Shown here piece after piece: positions 11,086 through 23,725 of a DNA stretch of 64,000 bases. Positions within the stretch are counted from its first letter, which is position 1; every line of letters starts with the position of its first letter. The stretch spans positions 314,870,092-314,934,091 of the forward strand of contig OY282558.1 in the NCBI GenBank assembly GCA_958295665.1, given 5' to 3'. Origin of the DNA: Tipula vernalis (lineage: Eukaryota > Arthropoda > Insecta > Diptera > Tipulidae). Below the pieces are notes generated by a model, which made no database searches, was not told the origin of the DNA, and was given only the letters and a program-made list of their open reading frames with translations. The position numbers and the translations under genes were made by a program.

Positions 11086-11880
11086 GCGGCTTTGATAATT
11101 TTTATGTTTTTGCATTAGAATAATTTACAAAATACTAACATTTTTAAAAAATATTCTTGGAATTTCAATAAAGTGGCATTTCAAATACATCTGCCCTTTA
11201 TTGGAATTTGGAAACACGCCCAACTCAGAGTAGGCAGCCAAATAAATTCTTCCGGCACAGAATACTAGGAGATTCGTAAAGAAAATTGCACTACAGTCAT
11301 GACTGTATTAACTAGAAAGGCGTTACCCCCGATTTTATATTAACAAGAAAATTCCTAAAAACCAAAAATGCCAAAAAAGCAAGCTGGAATATTTTAATTC
11401 GATTTATTTCTTAGAGCCCTAGCCTCAATTAACTCATCAGAATTGAATCAATTTTTATTAAGGATAGCTTATAGAAATGAATATAAATGAAGTAAACCAG
11501 AGCCTACTGTATAAATAAGAGCCTACCGTATCGGTGGTATTTTTTACTAGGGGTTTCTAAAAGTTTTTTAAGTATTAAATTCTCCTTTTTATTGATCAGT
11601 AAGCTTACCGACATAATAAAAATTCCTTAAAATTCTTCAAAACATTGCAGAGATGGCGAAGTCTCTGGTGCAGCATGTCGGCGACGACATACCATTACAG
11701 AGTTTAGCGAAAAAGCGCAATTTCTAATGATTTTTGAATTCGAGCATTAAATTATTTGCCAAGCATTAGAATTATCAATCACTATTTCCAATCCTATACG
11801 AAAGTTATTGAAAAGCAAAGAAATTTAAAAAAAGGTTTTTAAGATTTCCTTTTGCCTATTGCAACTAACAATTAACCTTC
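11086..11880. other. Non-coding DNA
   Basis: No gene seen. The first 50 bases resemble a segment at about 62.21-62.26 kb. Confidence 0.5.
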
Positions 11881-12115
11881 CCAAGTATCACTCATCGATT
11901 CGAATGAAACTTTTCATATTGGTAGAAAAATAGAAAATACGACCCACTCGTTGTTTTTAGCGTCGGAATAACACGTTTAGGAGTGAAAGCACCCCTAAAG
12001 TTCACAACCTTAAACAAATTTTTACAAATGTCTTCTCTTGAACTCAATATTTTTCAACAAAACAAAATGGAAATTATATCTTTTAAACAGTACTTGTAAT
12101 CCTTGAAAAATTAGA
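11881..12115 (+). repeat. Left arm of a long inverted repeat pair
   Basis: About 235 bp here is similar, in reverse complement, to 15055-15295. Shared pieces include CACTCAtCGATTcGAATGA, GGAATAAcAcGTTTAGGaGT and TCTTCTCTTGaACTCAATA. The two arms face each other over 2.9 kb containing transposase remnants, so they may be terminal inverted repeats of one DNA transposon. Confidence 0.65.
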
Positions 12116-12639
12116 ACATTGGGGTTCCATGAGGGGTTGAAAATGTGTACTTTCAGATGGAATCCAAAAAAAAAATTTAATTTTTCAATAAAGTCTTGAA
12201 AGGCAAATTTTTTTCAAAAAAGCGCTCATTATGATATTCACAGACATTTTTTTAATTATTTTTAGATATAGAAATTTGTTTAGGGGCAATTTAGCAACAG
12301 TTTCACATTTTGCTTTAAATTTGAAATTTACAATTTCATAATGTGCATGAATCCGAAAAATGTTTTGAAATCAATACATAAAATTTTCAAAGATCTAGCT
12401 AGAAAATATGTTGAAATAAGCTGTCAATTGTCAAGTATTTGTTGAGACTTACGGCTCTTTATGCTACGACAATTCTAGTGCCATTCTTTAACCCGTTGTA
12501 GTTGAAGATGCTGAAGACAATTACTTCGATTATGGTATTGGGGACGATGACATTGATTGGCATACTGGAAAAAGGAAGAGAAGATGTCTAGAACCAGCCC
12601 AACAAAAATTCAAGAAAGTTTCAAACAAGAAAATTTTGT

Positions 12640-13329
12640 ATAGCCAGATAGGAGATTCAATCGATCGAGTTTGGTGGAAGGACTGATAAATTATATCTTG
12701 TGCCAAAGTATGTTTTGGAATAGTTAAGTACAGTCTCTGATAAATGTCTCGCTATATATGGCGTTAATCTAAAATGACCTTTGAAAGCTAGAGATGATGT
12801 TGGATTATTTCTAAATGTATTTAAATCATCATCAAAATGGTTGCATACATTCGAAATAAAACATCGAATCGTATCAATAAAAAAATAATTACGCAAACAC
12901 AGCTGTCAAATAAAGCTGAATTTTTTCAAGAGAAGGCTTCTAACTTTGTGGGGCAGAGTGCCTCTGACCAATCAGGTTTTATTCCAGAAACACATGCTGG
13001 TCGTATACTATCAATAAAATTCATTTAATATTAAATGTATTGGCCAATCATTGAATTCTTTAACACAAAGCTATAAAATTCAACTTTTAATAACTGCAGA
13101 TAGTAAATTTCAATCATCTTTACTCATTATTCTGCAAGCAACTAATGGTGAGTTCGGACCTTTAGTTGGGAAGTCGACCTTAAAACATACTCACCTGCCC
13201 CCTAAATCGGAAAAATTGACCTGTGATTTTGTCAATGAATGGTTCAAAAATGTTTTTATACCGACAGCTAATAAAAATCTTGTATCTAGACTCTTGGACC
13301 CAACCAGTGAAAATATAACGAGAATATAG
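12640..13329 (+). pseudogene. pogo/jerky-like DDE transposase remnant
   Basis: Broken frames on the plus strand. Near 12800-12860 is a CENP-B-type helix-turn-helix end, VFKSSSKWLHTFEIKHRI. The open stretch 13051-13329 (92 codons) reads LTQSYKIQLLITADSKFQ, ILQATNGEFGP and SEKLTCDFVNEWFKNVFIP, matching the region around the conserved KSGKLT block in the DDE domain of pogo/jerky-type transposases. Catalytic aspartates cannot be placed with certainty. It lies between the inverted repeat arms. Confidence 0.5.
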
Positions 13330-13699
13330 ACAAATGTGATAAAGAAATAAAAGTTCTTAATATACCCGCTTTGACGACTAGTCTCATACAACTACTTGAT
13401 TTATACGTTTTCAGACCCTGTCAAAATTTTATTAAGCATTTTTCAGATGTTGTTCTCTTGGACAATTTTAATGTAAATTTGCACTTAAGGAACAATGTTT
13501 GAAAAATTCAGCCACTTAAATTTGTGGAAGAGCGGTTACAACCGTTAAACACCCGTACATTTTTGTTTTAAAAACGCTGATACATACTTTCAGTTGTGTA
13601 AATAAAATCACAGTGATTAAATGTGCTTGGTGTACTAATTCGCTCCTTTAGTAGAAGAAGGAGAGAATCCATAACACATATTTTATATTAATCCAAACA

Positions 13700-14075
13700 C
13701 ATATTTTAAGTTCAATCATAAAAATTTGTTTTGTTGCCCTCAAAGTATTTCCCATTCGAGGATATACACATATGCCAGCGGTTTTCCAAACATCGAAACA
13801 TTTTTTAAAGATACTTTCCTGGAGGGCCTTGAGTTCGCGCACCAAATTTTGTTTGTTTAGCTTCAATGGAGTCAAAATGGCTTCCACAAAGTAGCAATTT
13901 AAATCTGGGAAACAGGAAAAAGTCAGCTGGTGCTTCATCAGGAGAATGTGTTGGTTGATCGATGGTATTTATTAAGTTGTTGGCCTTATATTCGTTCACA
14001 ATCATAGCTCGGTGTGATGGCGCGTTATAGTCGTGTAAAATCCAGGAGTATTTTTCCCATAATTTCCATCACTTT
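13700..14075 (-). pseudogene. mariner (irritans-like) transposase C-terminal half
   Basis: Minus-strand reading shows SWILHDYNAPSHRAMIV near 14010-14060, then HSPDEAPADFFLFPRFKL near 13890-13945 and FKKCFDVWKTAGICVYPRMG near 13750-13815. These are the second and third catalytic blocks and C-terminus of a mariner transposase. The usual HHDNAPSH block reads HDYNAPSH, so the catalytic aspartate is displaced by one position. Frameshifts near 13850 and an in-frame stop near 14095 show it is dead. The N-terminal DNA-binding half is not recognisable. Confidence 0.75.
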
Positions 14076-15054
14076 TATTGCATCAGCACAAGAACTTTTG
14101 TTTGTAATATAAAATTTAAGGCAAACTCTTTGTTCCGTAAATTAGTTTCGGGAAAAAATCGCCGTGCACTAACGAGCTCTAACTTATTTAACCAACTGCT
14201 GTAGCGAACTGGTTGACAGATCGTGCTCAAAATTTGCATCATAATGAGAGACAGTCCTACCAATCTAGGAAAAAATTGTAAATCCCTTCTTTTGGTGCTT
14301 TTTCGACAGAATGTAATAAACAATCATCTTTACTGATATAACGCTTTCCACTGTTAGCGATCAAATATATTTTGTGTTGCCCGCCACTCCTAGTCATCAC
14401 ACCTTGCCTTCATCGGTTGGATTTACTTTATGTTACTTTGAATGGTCTGGCAGACCACCTATACCGTTTTTACTGATCACATTCTTTATCTTGCCACCTA
14501 GATTTGACTTTAGCAACAGTACAAAACGGCCCCTTTCAGAGTCTATTTAACTGAGGTACTTTTTCACATCTTCGATTAATTAAAAAATAATCGGACCTTT
14601 ACAGGGCCAAGCAAGGAACCCTCGTTATCTTCGTGTCCCCGTTTAGTGAGTCCTAGGGAACGATAGCCGACCGAGACACGCACCTCTAGTTGTCGGCATA
14701 GAGTGAAACATACACGTTTCATTTTTCTGGCAGAATCTTTGTTCTCCTATTCTTGACAGTCTCAATATTATTTATATTGAAAAATTATTGGTTTGGATTA
14801 TTATATTGTAGCTTCCATTGAATTTTTAATAATTTAATATTCAATTTATTTGTACCCGAAGTTATGTGAGATTAGCCAGTTTGTTAACATTGTCCGCCAT
14901 ATTGGATCCGGCATTTTGAATTTGCAAGGTCTGACAACGGATGCGTGATCAGGAACCACAGAAACCCTCGAACATCAATTTTCGTACAAAACATTTATTT
15001 AAAAAATACGATTTCACCCCCTAAAAATAGGAGATGCAAGCCTATATTCCCATT
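14076..15054. other. Unassigned DNA inside the inverted repeat pair
   Basis: A GC-richer patch at 14600-14710 interrupts AT-rich sequence. A short minus-strand open stretch at 14075-14323 abuts the mariner remnant but has no clear mariner motifs. Confidence 0.4.
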
Positions 15055-15295
15055 TTTCAAAGAGTCCAAGTACTTTTTAAAAGAAACAATTTCCGTTGTG
15101 TTTTGTTCAAAAATATTGAGTACAAGAGAAGATATTTGCAAAAATTTGTTTTAGGGGGTGAACTTTAGGAGTATTTTTCACCCCTAAACATCTTATTCCG
15201 CCGGTAAAAAACCGTACGTCTGTTATTTTTTATCTCTTTACCACTATGCAAAGTATCATTCCAATCGGTGAGTGACAATTGGCTAGAGTTACTTG
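15055..15295 (-). repeat. Right arm of a long inverted repeat pair
   Basis: Reverse complement is similar to 11881-12115 with small indels; see that entry. The outer end is at about 15295 (GAGTGACAATTGGCT on the plus strand). Confidence 0.65.
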
Positions 15296-18200
15296 CAAGT
15301 AGTTGGTACCAATTTGTATCTGTACATACATACAAATTTATTAAGAATTTAATTTGTCTGTCAAGCAGATGTTATGAGGGATTGGTCTCTTTATTTTTCT
15401 GATTTACCAAATCGAAAATATTTTGATTGCCACGAACCATTAATATATTTGTCTATAAAAAAGGCGAAAAAATCAATTGATATACACACAAATGTCCGCC
15501 ATATTTGTTGGCATCACTGATTGAGAGCCCTAATGATTTAATGTTTTATAAAAATTCCAACATTGATAAATATTAAACTTTTACAAAAGTTGTGTTTTTT
15601 TTAATTATTCCCACACCAAAATACTTAGATACCTCCCCAAGCCGCTAAGAATTGGGCCAATGGCTAAAGGATGCCGGGACACAATTTTCCCAAAAATATT
15701 AATAGTAATAATTAGGTTTGTGTTTCGCATATACTAAAATTGAGAATTCTTGAAACCCCGTTCTTTTTTCATATTGATCGTAGACAGTTTGCTCATCCAT
15801 CAGTTTGGTCGTTGGTGGCTATGAAAACATTTGGCTAACACGATTATAATGTAAAATTGTTGTTTTGTCAAGTTATCCACCAATGGAGCTTATAATGCCA
15901 AAAAAATTCCGCAACTTCCATTTTGTCTTCCAATTTTTTTTTTCTAATTGTGATTATTGGAACCTTTTGTGCACAACACGAGTTTTTAATTCTATGTTAT
16001 TCAGCTTTAAATTAATAGTTTAAGCAATATAAATAAGTAAAATTTTGTTAGCAGTTTCGTAATATTTTAGCGAAAGAGAAAACGATAGATGTGCGTAACA
16101 ACCATAGGTTATCGTTTTTTATTTTTTCCTTAGAGTAGTGGTAGTTAAAGGAGAGAAGGAGGAGAAGGCAAGAAAGAGGCAGAAAGAGAGAGAGAGTACA
16201 AAAAGCAACAATTACACTACTCGTACTACGTCAACTATATAGTACCGCTTCTTTGTTTACAATTGTCATTTTGTACGTGGTGATATGTCACAAAGATTTC
16301 GTATGTGGTGATATGTGAAGAGCAATAGAAACTGCTTCTGACGAAAATAAGAATGACCCTGTAATTTAGAAGAAAATACACAAGAAAAACACAAAATCAA
16401 ATAACACACCATATATCATAACAAAAATAATATTCCCGTGGGTTTCTAAATTACACAGCACAATTGGTTTTATCCACAATATTACAATCATTAACAATAA
16501 AACCAATAAAAGATTGCCTACCTAAAGTAATGCACTTTTGTGCAATAGCAATACTACCTTGTATACAACTATAGTTTAAATATACAGAACATATTAAAAT
16601 ATGCATACGTTCGAAACAAAACCAAAATATTATACCCTGTTCAGGTAAATATAGAGAATTAGAAAATTCACTTAAATTAAAATTGCATTAGAAAACTAAA
16701 TTCAAAAATCTATTTTTGGTCATTTTGGTTAAAGATACCAATTCTGGTATCTGGTAAGAGTTTCAAATAAATTATATTAATCAGAATAATGTTTCGATTG
16801 TATACAAATTTTTGTAATTAAATATTGCAACAAGAGTACAACCCCTTTAATTAAAACTAGAAAATAATATTTTATTTTCCAAAAATGTAAATCAAAAACA
16901 AGAAAATTTCTAATTTTTCTGTTTAACTGGAAAAATAATTTTCCAATTTTCTGATATGTTTCCAATATTTTGTGTGTACTCGTATGTACAAGAATATATA
17001 AGAAGGAGAAAATATGTAATTGTAAACATATAAATAAATTGTGTGTTTTATTTGTTCAACCCTGATAGGTTTACGGTATGAGGCGCATTATCTAAACTAT
17101 TTCTTGGTTTTCAAAACAATTTTGTACAAATAGGGTTAACTTAAATGGTATAAAGTTAACTTATTGTGTAAGATCGAAAGCAATTTTTTGACCATAGTTA
17201 CATCGTGTTAATAGTAACATTTTTTAAAATGGTTACCAAATTGTTTGCATCATAACGTTGTAGTTTTATTTGATTATAAATGTTTTCGGAATGTAATTTA
17301 GGCAATATACGTATGTGAAATGTAAAATGGTAAATTATATTCCTTTCGTACCATTGGATTTGTTTAACAGTTGAAAATTTAATGTAATGCTTTATGGTTT
17401 TTCCCAGTTTTTACAATATTCCATGTCGTTTTCCGCGAAATTTTAGAAAAGCAATGATATAGCCAAGTGATTTTTGATTTGACAAATTTGATTACAAAAT
17501 TCTAAAGTTATACAATTTTCCAAAATTTATTGGCTTAAAGTCAAAGAATTCTTATAGCAGAAACAGTTTCTAGAAAAATTTGAAAATTTCTTGAATTTGA
17601 ATTAAAAATGGAAACATTGTTATAAATTTACCGCAGGTGATAGGAGCAAGGAACTTATAGCAAAATTATCTAGAAAAACGACAAATTTTTTTTTAAAAGT
17701 TTCATAGGAAATTCATAATATAAGGCACATTCAAAACTAAATTTGCATCATCATTGAGCGCATGTATAACTCGAAACATGGTATAGAAATGAGTTAAAAT
17801 ATCAATTCTACAAAATGTTCCTTTAATTTTACAAATTCTAGACTCATGGGGATGTTCGAAGGATCATGGAGAAGTTTTATTAGCCCAAAAATAACGCCAT
17901 TTGGACGAGATGGAAGCGAAGAATTAGAATACTTGTCAAAATAGGTAATTGCGTTTATTTTTAAGTTAATACTGCCACGTATTAACCTTTAATTTTTTCA
18001 AAATTAAAGGTAAATGCGTAAATAAATTTAGTAATATAATATATATTGCGTCAGGCTTAATTTGTTTCAAAGGAATCATATATTTGAACGGATGCAGCCA
18101 ATGAATGGAAACGGGACATCAATTTTTTCCAGGTGGCAATAAAATACGGCGACGTTTTTAAATTATTTCTTTTTAGAAATTTTCATTTTTTTATGTATAC

Positions 18201-18300
18201 ATTAAAATAAAGGCTTTAGAAAAATCAGTTGTCTGCTCCTTTTAATTTTTGAGTTATTATATCTTAAAAAAGTCGTCTCACTATTATCAAAGAGTATACG
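15296..18300. other. AT-rich non-coding DNA
   Basis: No supported coding region over about 3 kb. It holds a GA-rich tract (separate entry) and many A/T runs. Confidence 0.55.
16143..16197. repeat. GA-rich purine tract
   Basis: About 55 bases almost wholly G and A, ending in a GAGAGAGAGAG run. A similar run followed by a comparable AAAAGCA-rich stretch occurs at 144-190. GAGA runs can bind GAGA factor in flies; here this is only a possibility. Confidence 0.5.
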
Positions 18301-18369
18301 ATGTTGCATATTCCGCAAAAAAAAAATAATTCAGAGTCTTCGTCTTCCTCGTTTAACCGTCTTCAAAGC

Positions 18370-18830
18370 GATAAAACGATACCGGGAGTTATGTGGTTCT
18401 TTGCACCGTCCAGGAAAGGAGCTCTACATCATCGTAAAAAATTTGCAAATCCAGATGCGTCATGTAGCCAGGAGTCTTTAAATAACTCTGGAAAAAGTTC
18501 AAGAAATAGCCAAAGAAAACCTTAACAACCATCAGTACACGCTCCAAAAAGCCCATCTTCTTATGGACAAAATGAAACTTACACAAGTTGAAAGATGCTG
18601 TGTTACTGAAGCAGTTCGGGGGTACAACATCTACAATCGTTAAAATGACCGTATTTGATCACAAACACCTCCCGCGGAGAATATAATGAAAGTCTAAAAC
18701 CTGAATGCCTGCTCTGTGGGAAATATATGGCTCAAATTCATCAATTATCGATGTTATGCAATGACAACCGTATTCTCCGGATTTAAACCCTCTCGATTAT
18801 TTGTAGACAATTTTAAAATAATTTGGTTTA
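18370..18830 (+). pseudogene. Tc1/mariner-superfamily transposase remnant (maT-like)
   Basis: Frame-shifted plus-strand remnant. Near 18430-18590 is a helix-turn-helix region with LNNHQYTLQKAHLLMDKMKL, and near 18768-18805 is QPYSPDLNPLDYL, the hallmark third catalytic block. Most of the DDE core between them is missing or deleted, since the two blocks are only about 180 bp apart. The DNPLDY-type ending fits maT or D37D-like members better than classic mariner. Confidence 0.6.
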
Positions 18831-19659
18831 ATTTCTTTAAAAATATTTGGAATTTAAACAGTTTCCGTATTTTATTATCATCCACTAATTGGATATTAAA
18901 TTTTAGTCGATCAAGAAATTCTGAAGTTATACCGTAGAATTTAGAGTTAAAGTACTTTGTTTTTAGAATGCAGCTTTTATTTTATATATTTAATGTAGAT
19001 TAAATTGTAATGAAAATTATATTAATGAAATTAAATGAGCAATCGAATTCTCAATTAAATTTCCTGACATCAGGAAAGCTTTCAATGTGGTTCATCTAAG
19101 GTAAAATACGAATTAAAATAGCCTTAAGAAAGTAGCCATCCCAACAGGTTTTCTCGATTTCCCTCTCAAATCAAAAAAACTTCTATTCAACTAACCACAG
19201 ATTGTAACAGACAGAATTTACCGCACAACGTCAAGATTTTCTTCCAATTTTCCGAGATTTTGTTTAGTCAACATTTTGCTTTGAATCAAAGTATGTTGTA
19301 GATTTGCTTAGTCTAAATCTGTGCGTATTTGCGTTTCCACCTAGAGACTTATTATGGATGAAATTTCTAAGTGGGAGGGGGGGGCCATCGAGTAATCCGA
19401 TTTTACTGGAAATTGACTAGTATTGCTGGTACCGTCTAAAGTGAATTCGGATCAAAATTTTGTTCGAAACTAGAAAATGTCGTCTGACAACTATTTTTAT
19501 CACGGATAGGACGAACAGAGTTATAACTACATCTTCATATTGGAACAATTTTTTTTTTTAACGAGTCTAGTAGAAATAGGTTTATTCACAACACACCTTG
19601 CGAAACAAAATTTTAATCAAATATATTTTGACACATAAAATTTTTTATTTGTGAAAGCT
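18831..19659. other. AT-rich spacer
   Basis: No gene recognised. A G run (GGGGGG) occurs near 19376-19383. Confidence 0.5.
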
Positions 19660-19669
19660 AAAATGTCTT

Positions 19670-20475
19670 CTATTGTCGGGTTCGTTTAGAATTCCGTGAA
19701 TCCGAATGTAGAAAATAAAATCGCATATAATATAACCATTCCTTGATCAGCTTTGACGAATGATACGGGTCATTGTCATGTAAGGAGCGAAAATCTGGCC
19801 CATATTCCATTTTCTCAGCACTAATTAACAAATTTCGCTTCGAAATATACAAATAATTAAACCGGTTAATTATGGCTTCAATGTTGAAGGTCAAATGTCC
19901 TGCAACCCTTCAGATAAAAGCTCTCCAAACCATTATACTTCCGCCACCATGTTTTACTCAAGTTCATTGTTGGGTTTCCGACACACCATGACACGCCCAT
20001 CTGAACCAAAAACGTTTAGTTTACTTTCGTCCAAGGGAATAACATTTTCCCAGAACCCTTCGGGCTCACTCACATATCCAAATGCATATTCCAAGAGCTT
20101 TTAATATTTTTTTTGTCGACAAATATATTTTTTGCGTGTCGCACATCGACGATACTCTTGTTTAGGCAAAATTGTTGAGTATTATATGAGGTTGTATCGC
20201 TCATTTTTCGCGTTGATAAACTTTGGCAGCGATTGTAGGAGCACTAAGCTTTCGATTATGTTTTATTTTCTTCTCTATTAGATGTATTTGGCGTTTGTTC
20301 AGCTTTCGGTTGCGACCACGCCCAGCAACCATCTCTAGCGATTTTGTTTTTTGGCAGTTCTGGGTGATATATTGAATCGAAGATCGCAGGTGATTGGTTA
20401 TTTTGGAAATTTCCTATAAACTTTTACCTTCACTCTTCAATTTAATGATCAATTTTTTAATTTATATACTATTTT
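19670..20475 (-). pseudogene. Tc1-like transposase remnant
   Basis: Minus-strand reading gives, in order, a helix-turn-helix N-terminus (SEGKSL, then GRGRNRKLNKRQIHLIEKK near 20250-20335), KLSAPTIAAKV near 20220-20255, IPLDESKLNVFGSDGRVMV near 19985-20040 (first catalytic aspartate in DESK), and SLHDNDPYHSSKLIKEW near 19735-19790 (second catalytic block). The third block is lost. Multiple stops and frameshifts. Length matches a nearly full Tc1 coding region. Confidence 0.75.
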
Positions 20476-20660
20476 TGGTACGAAAATCACACATTTTTTA
20501 TTAACTAGACAATATTTCATTCGCCACGAGAAAAGTACGACTAATTAACTTTAACGCAAAAAAAAAAATTCGTAATTTACCGTAGGTTGAAAATAGGTGT
20601 TCAACAAATAATAAATTTTTAATATTCTATTGTTAATTTTCACAAAAGTGAAAGTGCTGG

Positions 20661-20720
20661 AATTCTGCTTTGAAAAATTCCATTTTACAAAATTCTGTTT
20701 TATAAAATTCTGCGTTACAA
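20661..20720 (+). repeat. MULE left end: four 15-bp tandem repeats
   Basis: Exactly four 15-bp units with consensus near AATTCTGTTTTACAA. The outer flank reads TGAAAGTGCTGG. The reverse complement of the right-end block gives the same units. Confidence 0.85.
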
Positions 20721-20915
20721 ATTTTTTTTTTGATTTTTAAATAATTTTCGTCATTAAGTTATCGATCTATTGTCTACTGAGATAAAATAATTGCTGTTCG
20801 GTGCTGGGTCCATGGTTATGGAATATTATGTACAGTGGTGTGCTTAGACTTCGCGTACCTAAAGAAGCAACAGCGGGGGGTGTTGCGGTTTTTGTTGGCC
20901 ACATTTAAGAGCGAA

Positions 20916-21668
20916 TCAGAAAATGGGATCGGTACTTAATTCCGTTTTAAAAAATTCCGTTTTTACAAAATACTGTTTTTTCATAATTTTTTCAATATTT
21001 TTTCTTTTTTGAATGATCGATTTTTTCTTTCTAATGTAATTTCCCGATTTTATTTTTTCCACCTGCATTTTTGACATTATCATCTCCTTTGACAAATCAT
21101 CTATCAATTTATAAAGCCCTGCATGTCGTTTCCCGACTACCACATTCAAACGTCGGTGGCATGCTTCAACACTGTTTTGGGTTCTCGGGAAATACTCCGT
21201 TCCGGGTTTAGAGAGAACGATACGGAATTTCCATACAGTTTTTTCATCCCCTCCTTTTAGATTCTACACCATAAAATTTGCCCGAAGTGGAACAAGCATC
21301 CTTTTACATTTCTGTTTGGAAAAGAAAATGTTGCCGATGACATAATGGCTTTTTCAAAATCACACACAATTCTTCGTGGATTTGGTTCAATTTCGAATTT
21401 TAAAAATATTTTTTTTAATTCAGAAAAGAAATTCGTATAATTTTAAAGTTTTTTGACTCATTAAACAAAAAATTAATGGTATAACTTCACCTTCAATCAG
21501 GCCGTGGATAGAAAATAATTGCTGCATTTTGCACGATACCACTTCAAAAGTACCATCCATTATCCAGCATGTTAACTCTGCTAGGAGTTGTAGAGATGAT
21601 CTGGTACCTATTATTATGATCTTTCCCCGTCGACCTCAGACTCACACAAGACAAATAATTCTCCTTCC
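20916..21668 (-). pseudogene. MULE transposase, DDE domain and C-terminus
   Basis: Continues the protein interrupted at 30311. In order on the minus strand: LCESEVDGE and GTRSSLQLLAE (21590-21665), CWIMDGTFEVV with the first catalytic aspartate (about 21553-21573), FSIHGLIEGEVIPLIFCLM, VCDFEKAIMSS with the second aspartate (about 21335-21367), VKGCLFHFGQ (about 21281-21312), FPRTQNSVEACHRRLNVVVG (about 21120-21185; glutamate present) and GLYKLIDDLSKEM. These match MULE transposases associated with FLYWCH domains. The last open stretch (20916-21149) runs into further 15-bp repeat copies, which encode KTEFFKTEL at its end. Several frameshifts; not functional. Confidence 0.75.
20942..20987 (+). 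repeat. Extra 15/16-bp repeat units inside MULE 3' coding end
   Basis: Three further degenerate copies of the AATTCTGTTTTACAA unit (spacing 15-16 bp). They overlap the C-terminus of the transposase reading frame. Confidence 0.65.
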
Positions 21669-21798
21669 AATTTATTTATTTATTTACAAAAAATCTATTC
21701 TACAGTTAAAAAAACAACTTAATGAATAGTAACTACATAGTATAATATAATAATTAAAATTTGTACAATACGGAATATATGTCAAAAATATTATAAAA

Positions 21799-23720
21799 TC
21801 AAAAATTGCAACTACGAATTTCGTACCGAAAGCATTTTCTCGATTTTTCAAAATGAAACAAATGATAATAATCATTGAAAATTCTGGCCATTGAAGCCAT
21901 CGGTTCGTTATAGCCATAATTAGTTCTATGAAATTCGATAAATAGAAATTCCCTTTGCCGCAAACTTCTACCCGGCACATAAATGTTCCAGGCAGAAATA
22001 AGATTAGGGCATCTTATACGACCGTTCAAATAATCCCCGACAAACATTGCTGACGCAATTTTTCGACGCTTCGCTAAAGTATCAATTCGAAGGCTTAGAT
22101 ACCGATTTTCATACCCTGGAAGATTACGCACTTGCTGCCACATAGGCTGATTACGATCTGAAAGATAACCAAGCTTTCTATAAATGAAAATGGTAAATCG
22201 TTTCTGAATCGATTCCAATCTCTTAATCTGTACTTCATGGTGAGGATAACAAACCACCGCCGCATATTCCAGGTGAGATCTAACTAGAGAAGTATATAAA
22301 CTAACACATGAAAAAATATCAACAAACTCTTTTGTCATTCTAAAAATAAAACCCAACATAGAATTGGCTTTTAATATTATTTTGTCTAGATGTAAAGCAA
22401 AAGTTAATTTTTGATCAAAGAATACACCTAAGTCAACAATTGAAGTTACTCTACAAAGTTCATTACCTTCCAACTGATAATTGAAAACAATCGGATTGGA
22501 TGTTCTATAGAACGACATGATGTTGCATTTATTAATATTGATCAACAATTTATTCGTAGAGCACCAACGAGATAATCAATTAGTTTCTGATTGAAATACT
22601 TCTGCGTCATTTAAAGATTGAATATGTTTAAAAATCTTCAAATCGTCTGCAAATAATAAGCAGTTACAAAATTTAAAAATATTCGGAATGTCATTCACAA
22701 ATAAAAGAAAAATGATTGGGCCCAAATGTGATCCCTGCGGAACCCCAGAATGGCAATATATATAATCCGATTTGACTTGATTCAATAAAACATATTGTCT
22801 TCTTCCCACCAGATAAGAACCAATCCATTTTAAAAAAATTAGGGGCGACACCAATTTCTGAGAGCTTTTTTATAATGATTGTATGGTCAATTGAATCAAA
22901 GGCTTTAGCAAAATCAAAGTAAATCGCATCAACCTGGGCGGCTTTTGACTCAAGTGATTCAATAGCGAATTTAGTAAATTGTAAAAGATTGGTAGTCGTA
23001 GATTTTCCACTGGTGAAACCGTGCTGAAAATCCGAGATAATTTCTTTTGTATGAAATGACAGATGTTTTGTCACAATTAACTCGAAAAGTTTTGGGATCG
23101 ATGAAAGAATTGAGATTGCACGATAGTTGGATACATCAGAGCGGTCCCCCTTTTTGTAAATTAGAACGATATGTGACACTTTCCAAGCGGTTGGAAAATA
23201 GCCGTTAACTAACGATTGGTTAAATATAAAACATAACGGAGTTGCAATATATGGTGCAAAACATTCCAAGTATTGACGAGGGAATACCGTCAGGCCCACA
23301 TCCATCATTAAAATTCAAAAGGGAATTACATATATCATCTTCAGTTATAGATAAATAAGGAATATTAAATTGACAATTACTGACAATAGGGTCATCAACA
23401 ATAAGACTACTATTATCTTTATAAACCGATTGAAAGAAGCTTGCAAAACATATACATACATACATACATATTTCTGATACAGTGCAGAGCTGAACTCCAT
23501 CATAATTCAAAATCGAGGGAAAGCCCGTTGTTTTGCGCTTATCATTAACAAACTTCCAAAATGATTTGGGGTTTTGTTTGATATTAGCTTCGATCGTTTT
23601 TATGTATTGTAGATATTTAGTATGAAATTCGGATTTAAATTGATCCCCAAGATTGACAAAAATAGATTTGTTAGAGTCACAATCATTGGTTCGAAGTCTG
23701 TAAAAAGATTTATTTTTACG
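21799..23720 (-). pseudogene. LINE ORF2, reverse transcriptase half
   Basis: After the gypsy insertion the ORF2 reading continues with KNPKSFWKFVNDKR-like linker sequence (about 23545-23590), then RT: FPTAWKVSHIVLIYKKGD, NYRAISILSSIPKLFE and FDFAKAFDSIDH (first catalytic Asp) in 22691-23308, SGVPQGSHLGPIIF and LLFADDLKIFK (catalytic FADD intact) in 22576-22854, and a 249-codon C-terminal open stretch at 21799-22548 with VDLGVFFDQKLTF and SHLEYAAVVCYP. Frameshifts lie near 22820-22850 (next to a T7/A4 run) and 22550. It lacks RNase H, as usual for Jockey/CR1 LINEs. Confidence 0.85.
23451..23471. repeat. Tetranucleotide microsatellite within LINE ORF2
   Basis: A run of CATA/TATG units (plus strand CATACATACATACATA) sits in frame in the linker coding region and encodes MYVCIC-like residues. 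It appears to have expanded inside the coding sequence without breaking this frame. Confidence 0.7.
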
Positions 23721-23725
23721 GTTAC
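23721..23725. repeat. Target site duplication, left copy (gypsy)
   Basis: GTTAC directly before the 5' LTR; the same five bases follow the 3' LTR at 28301-28305. Confidence 0.9.
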
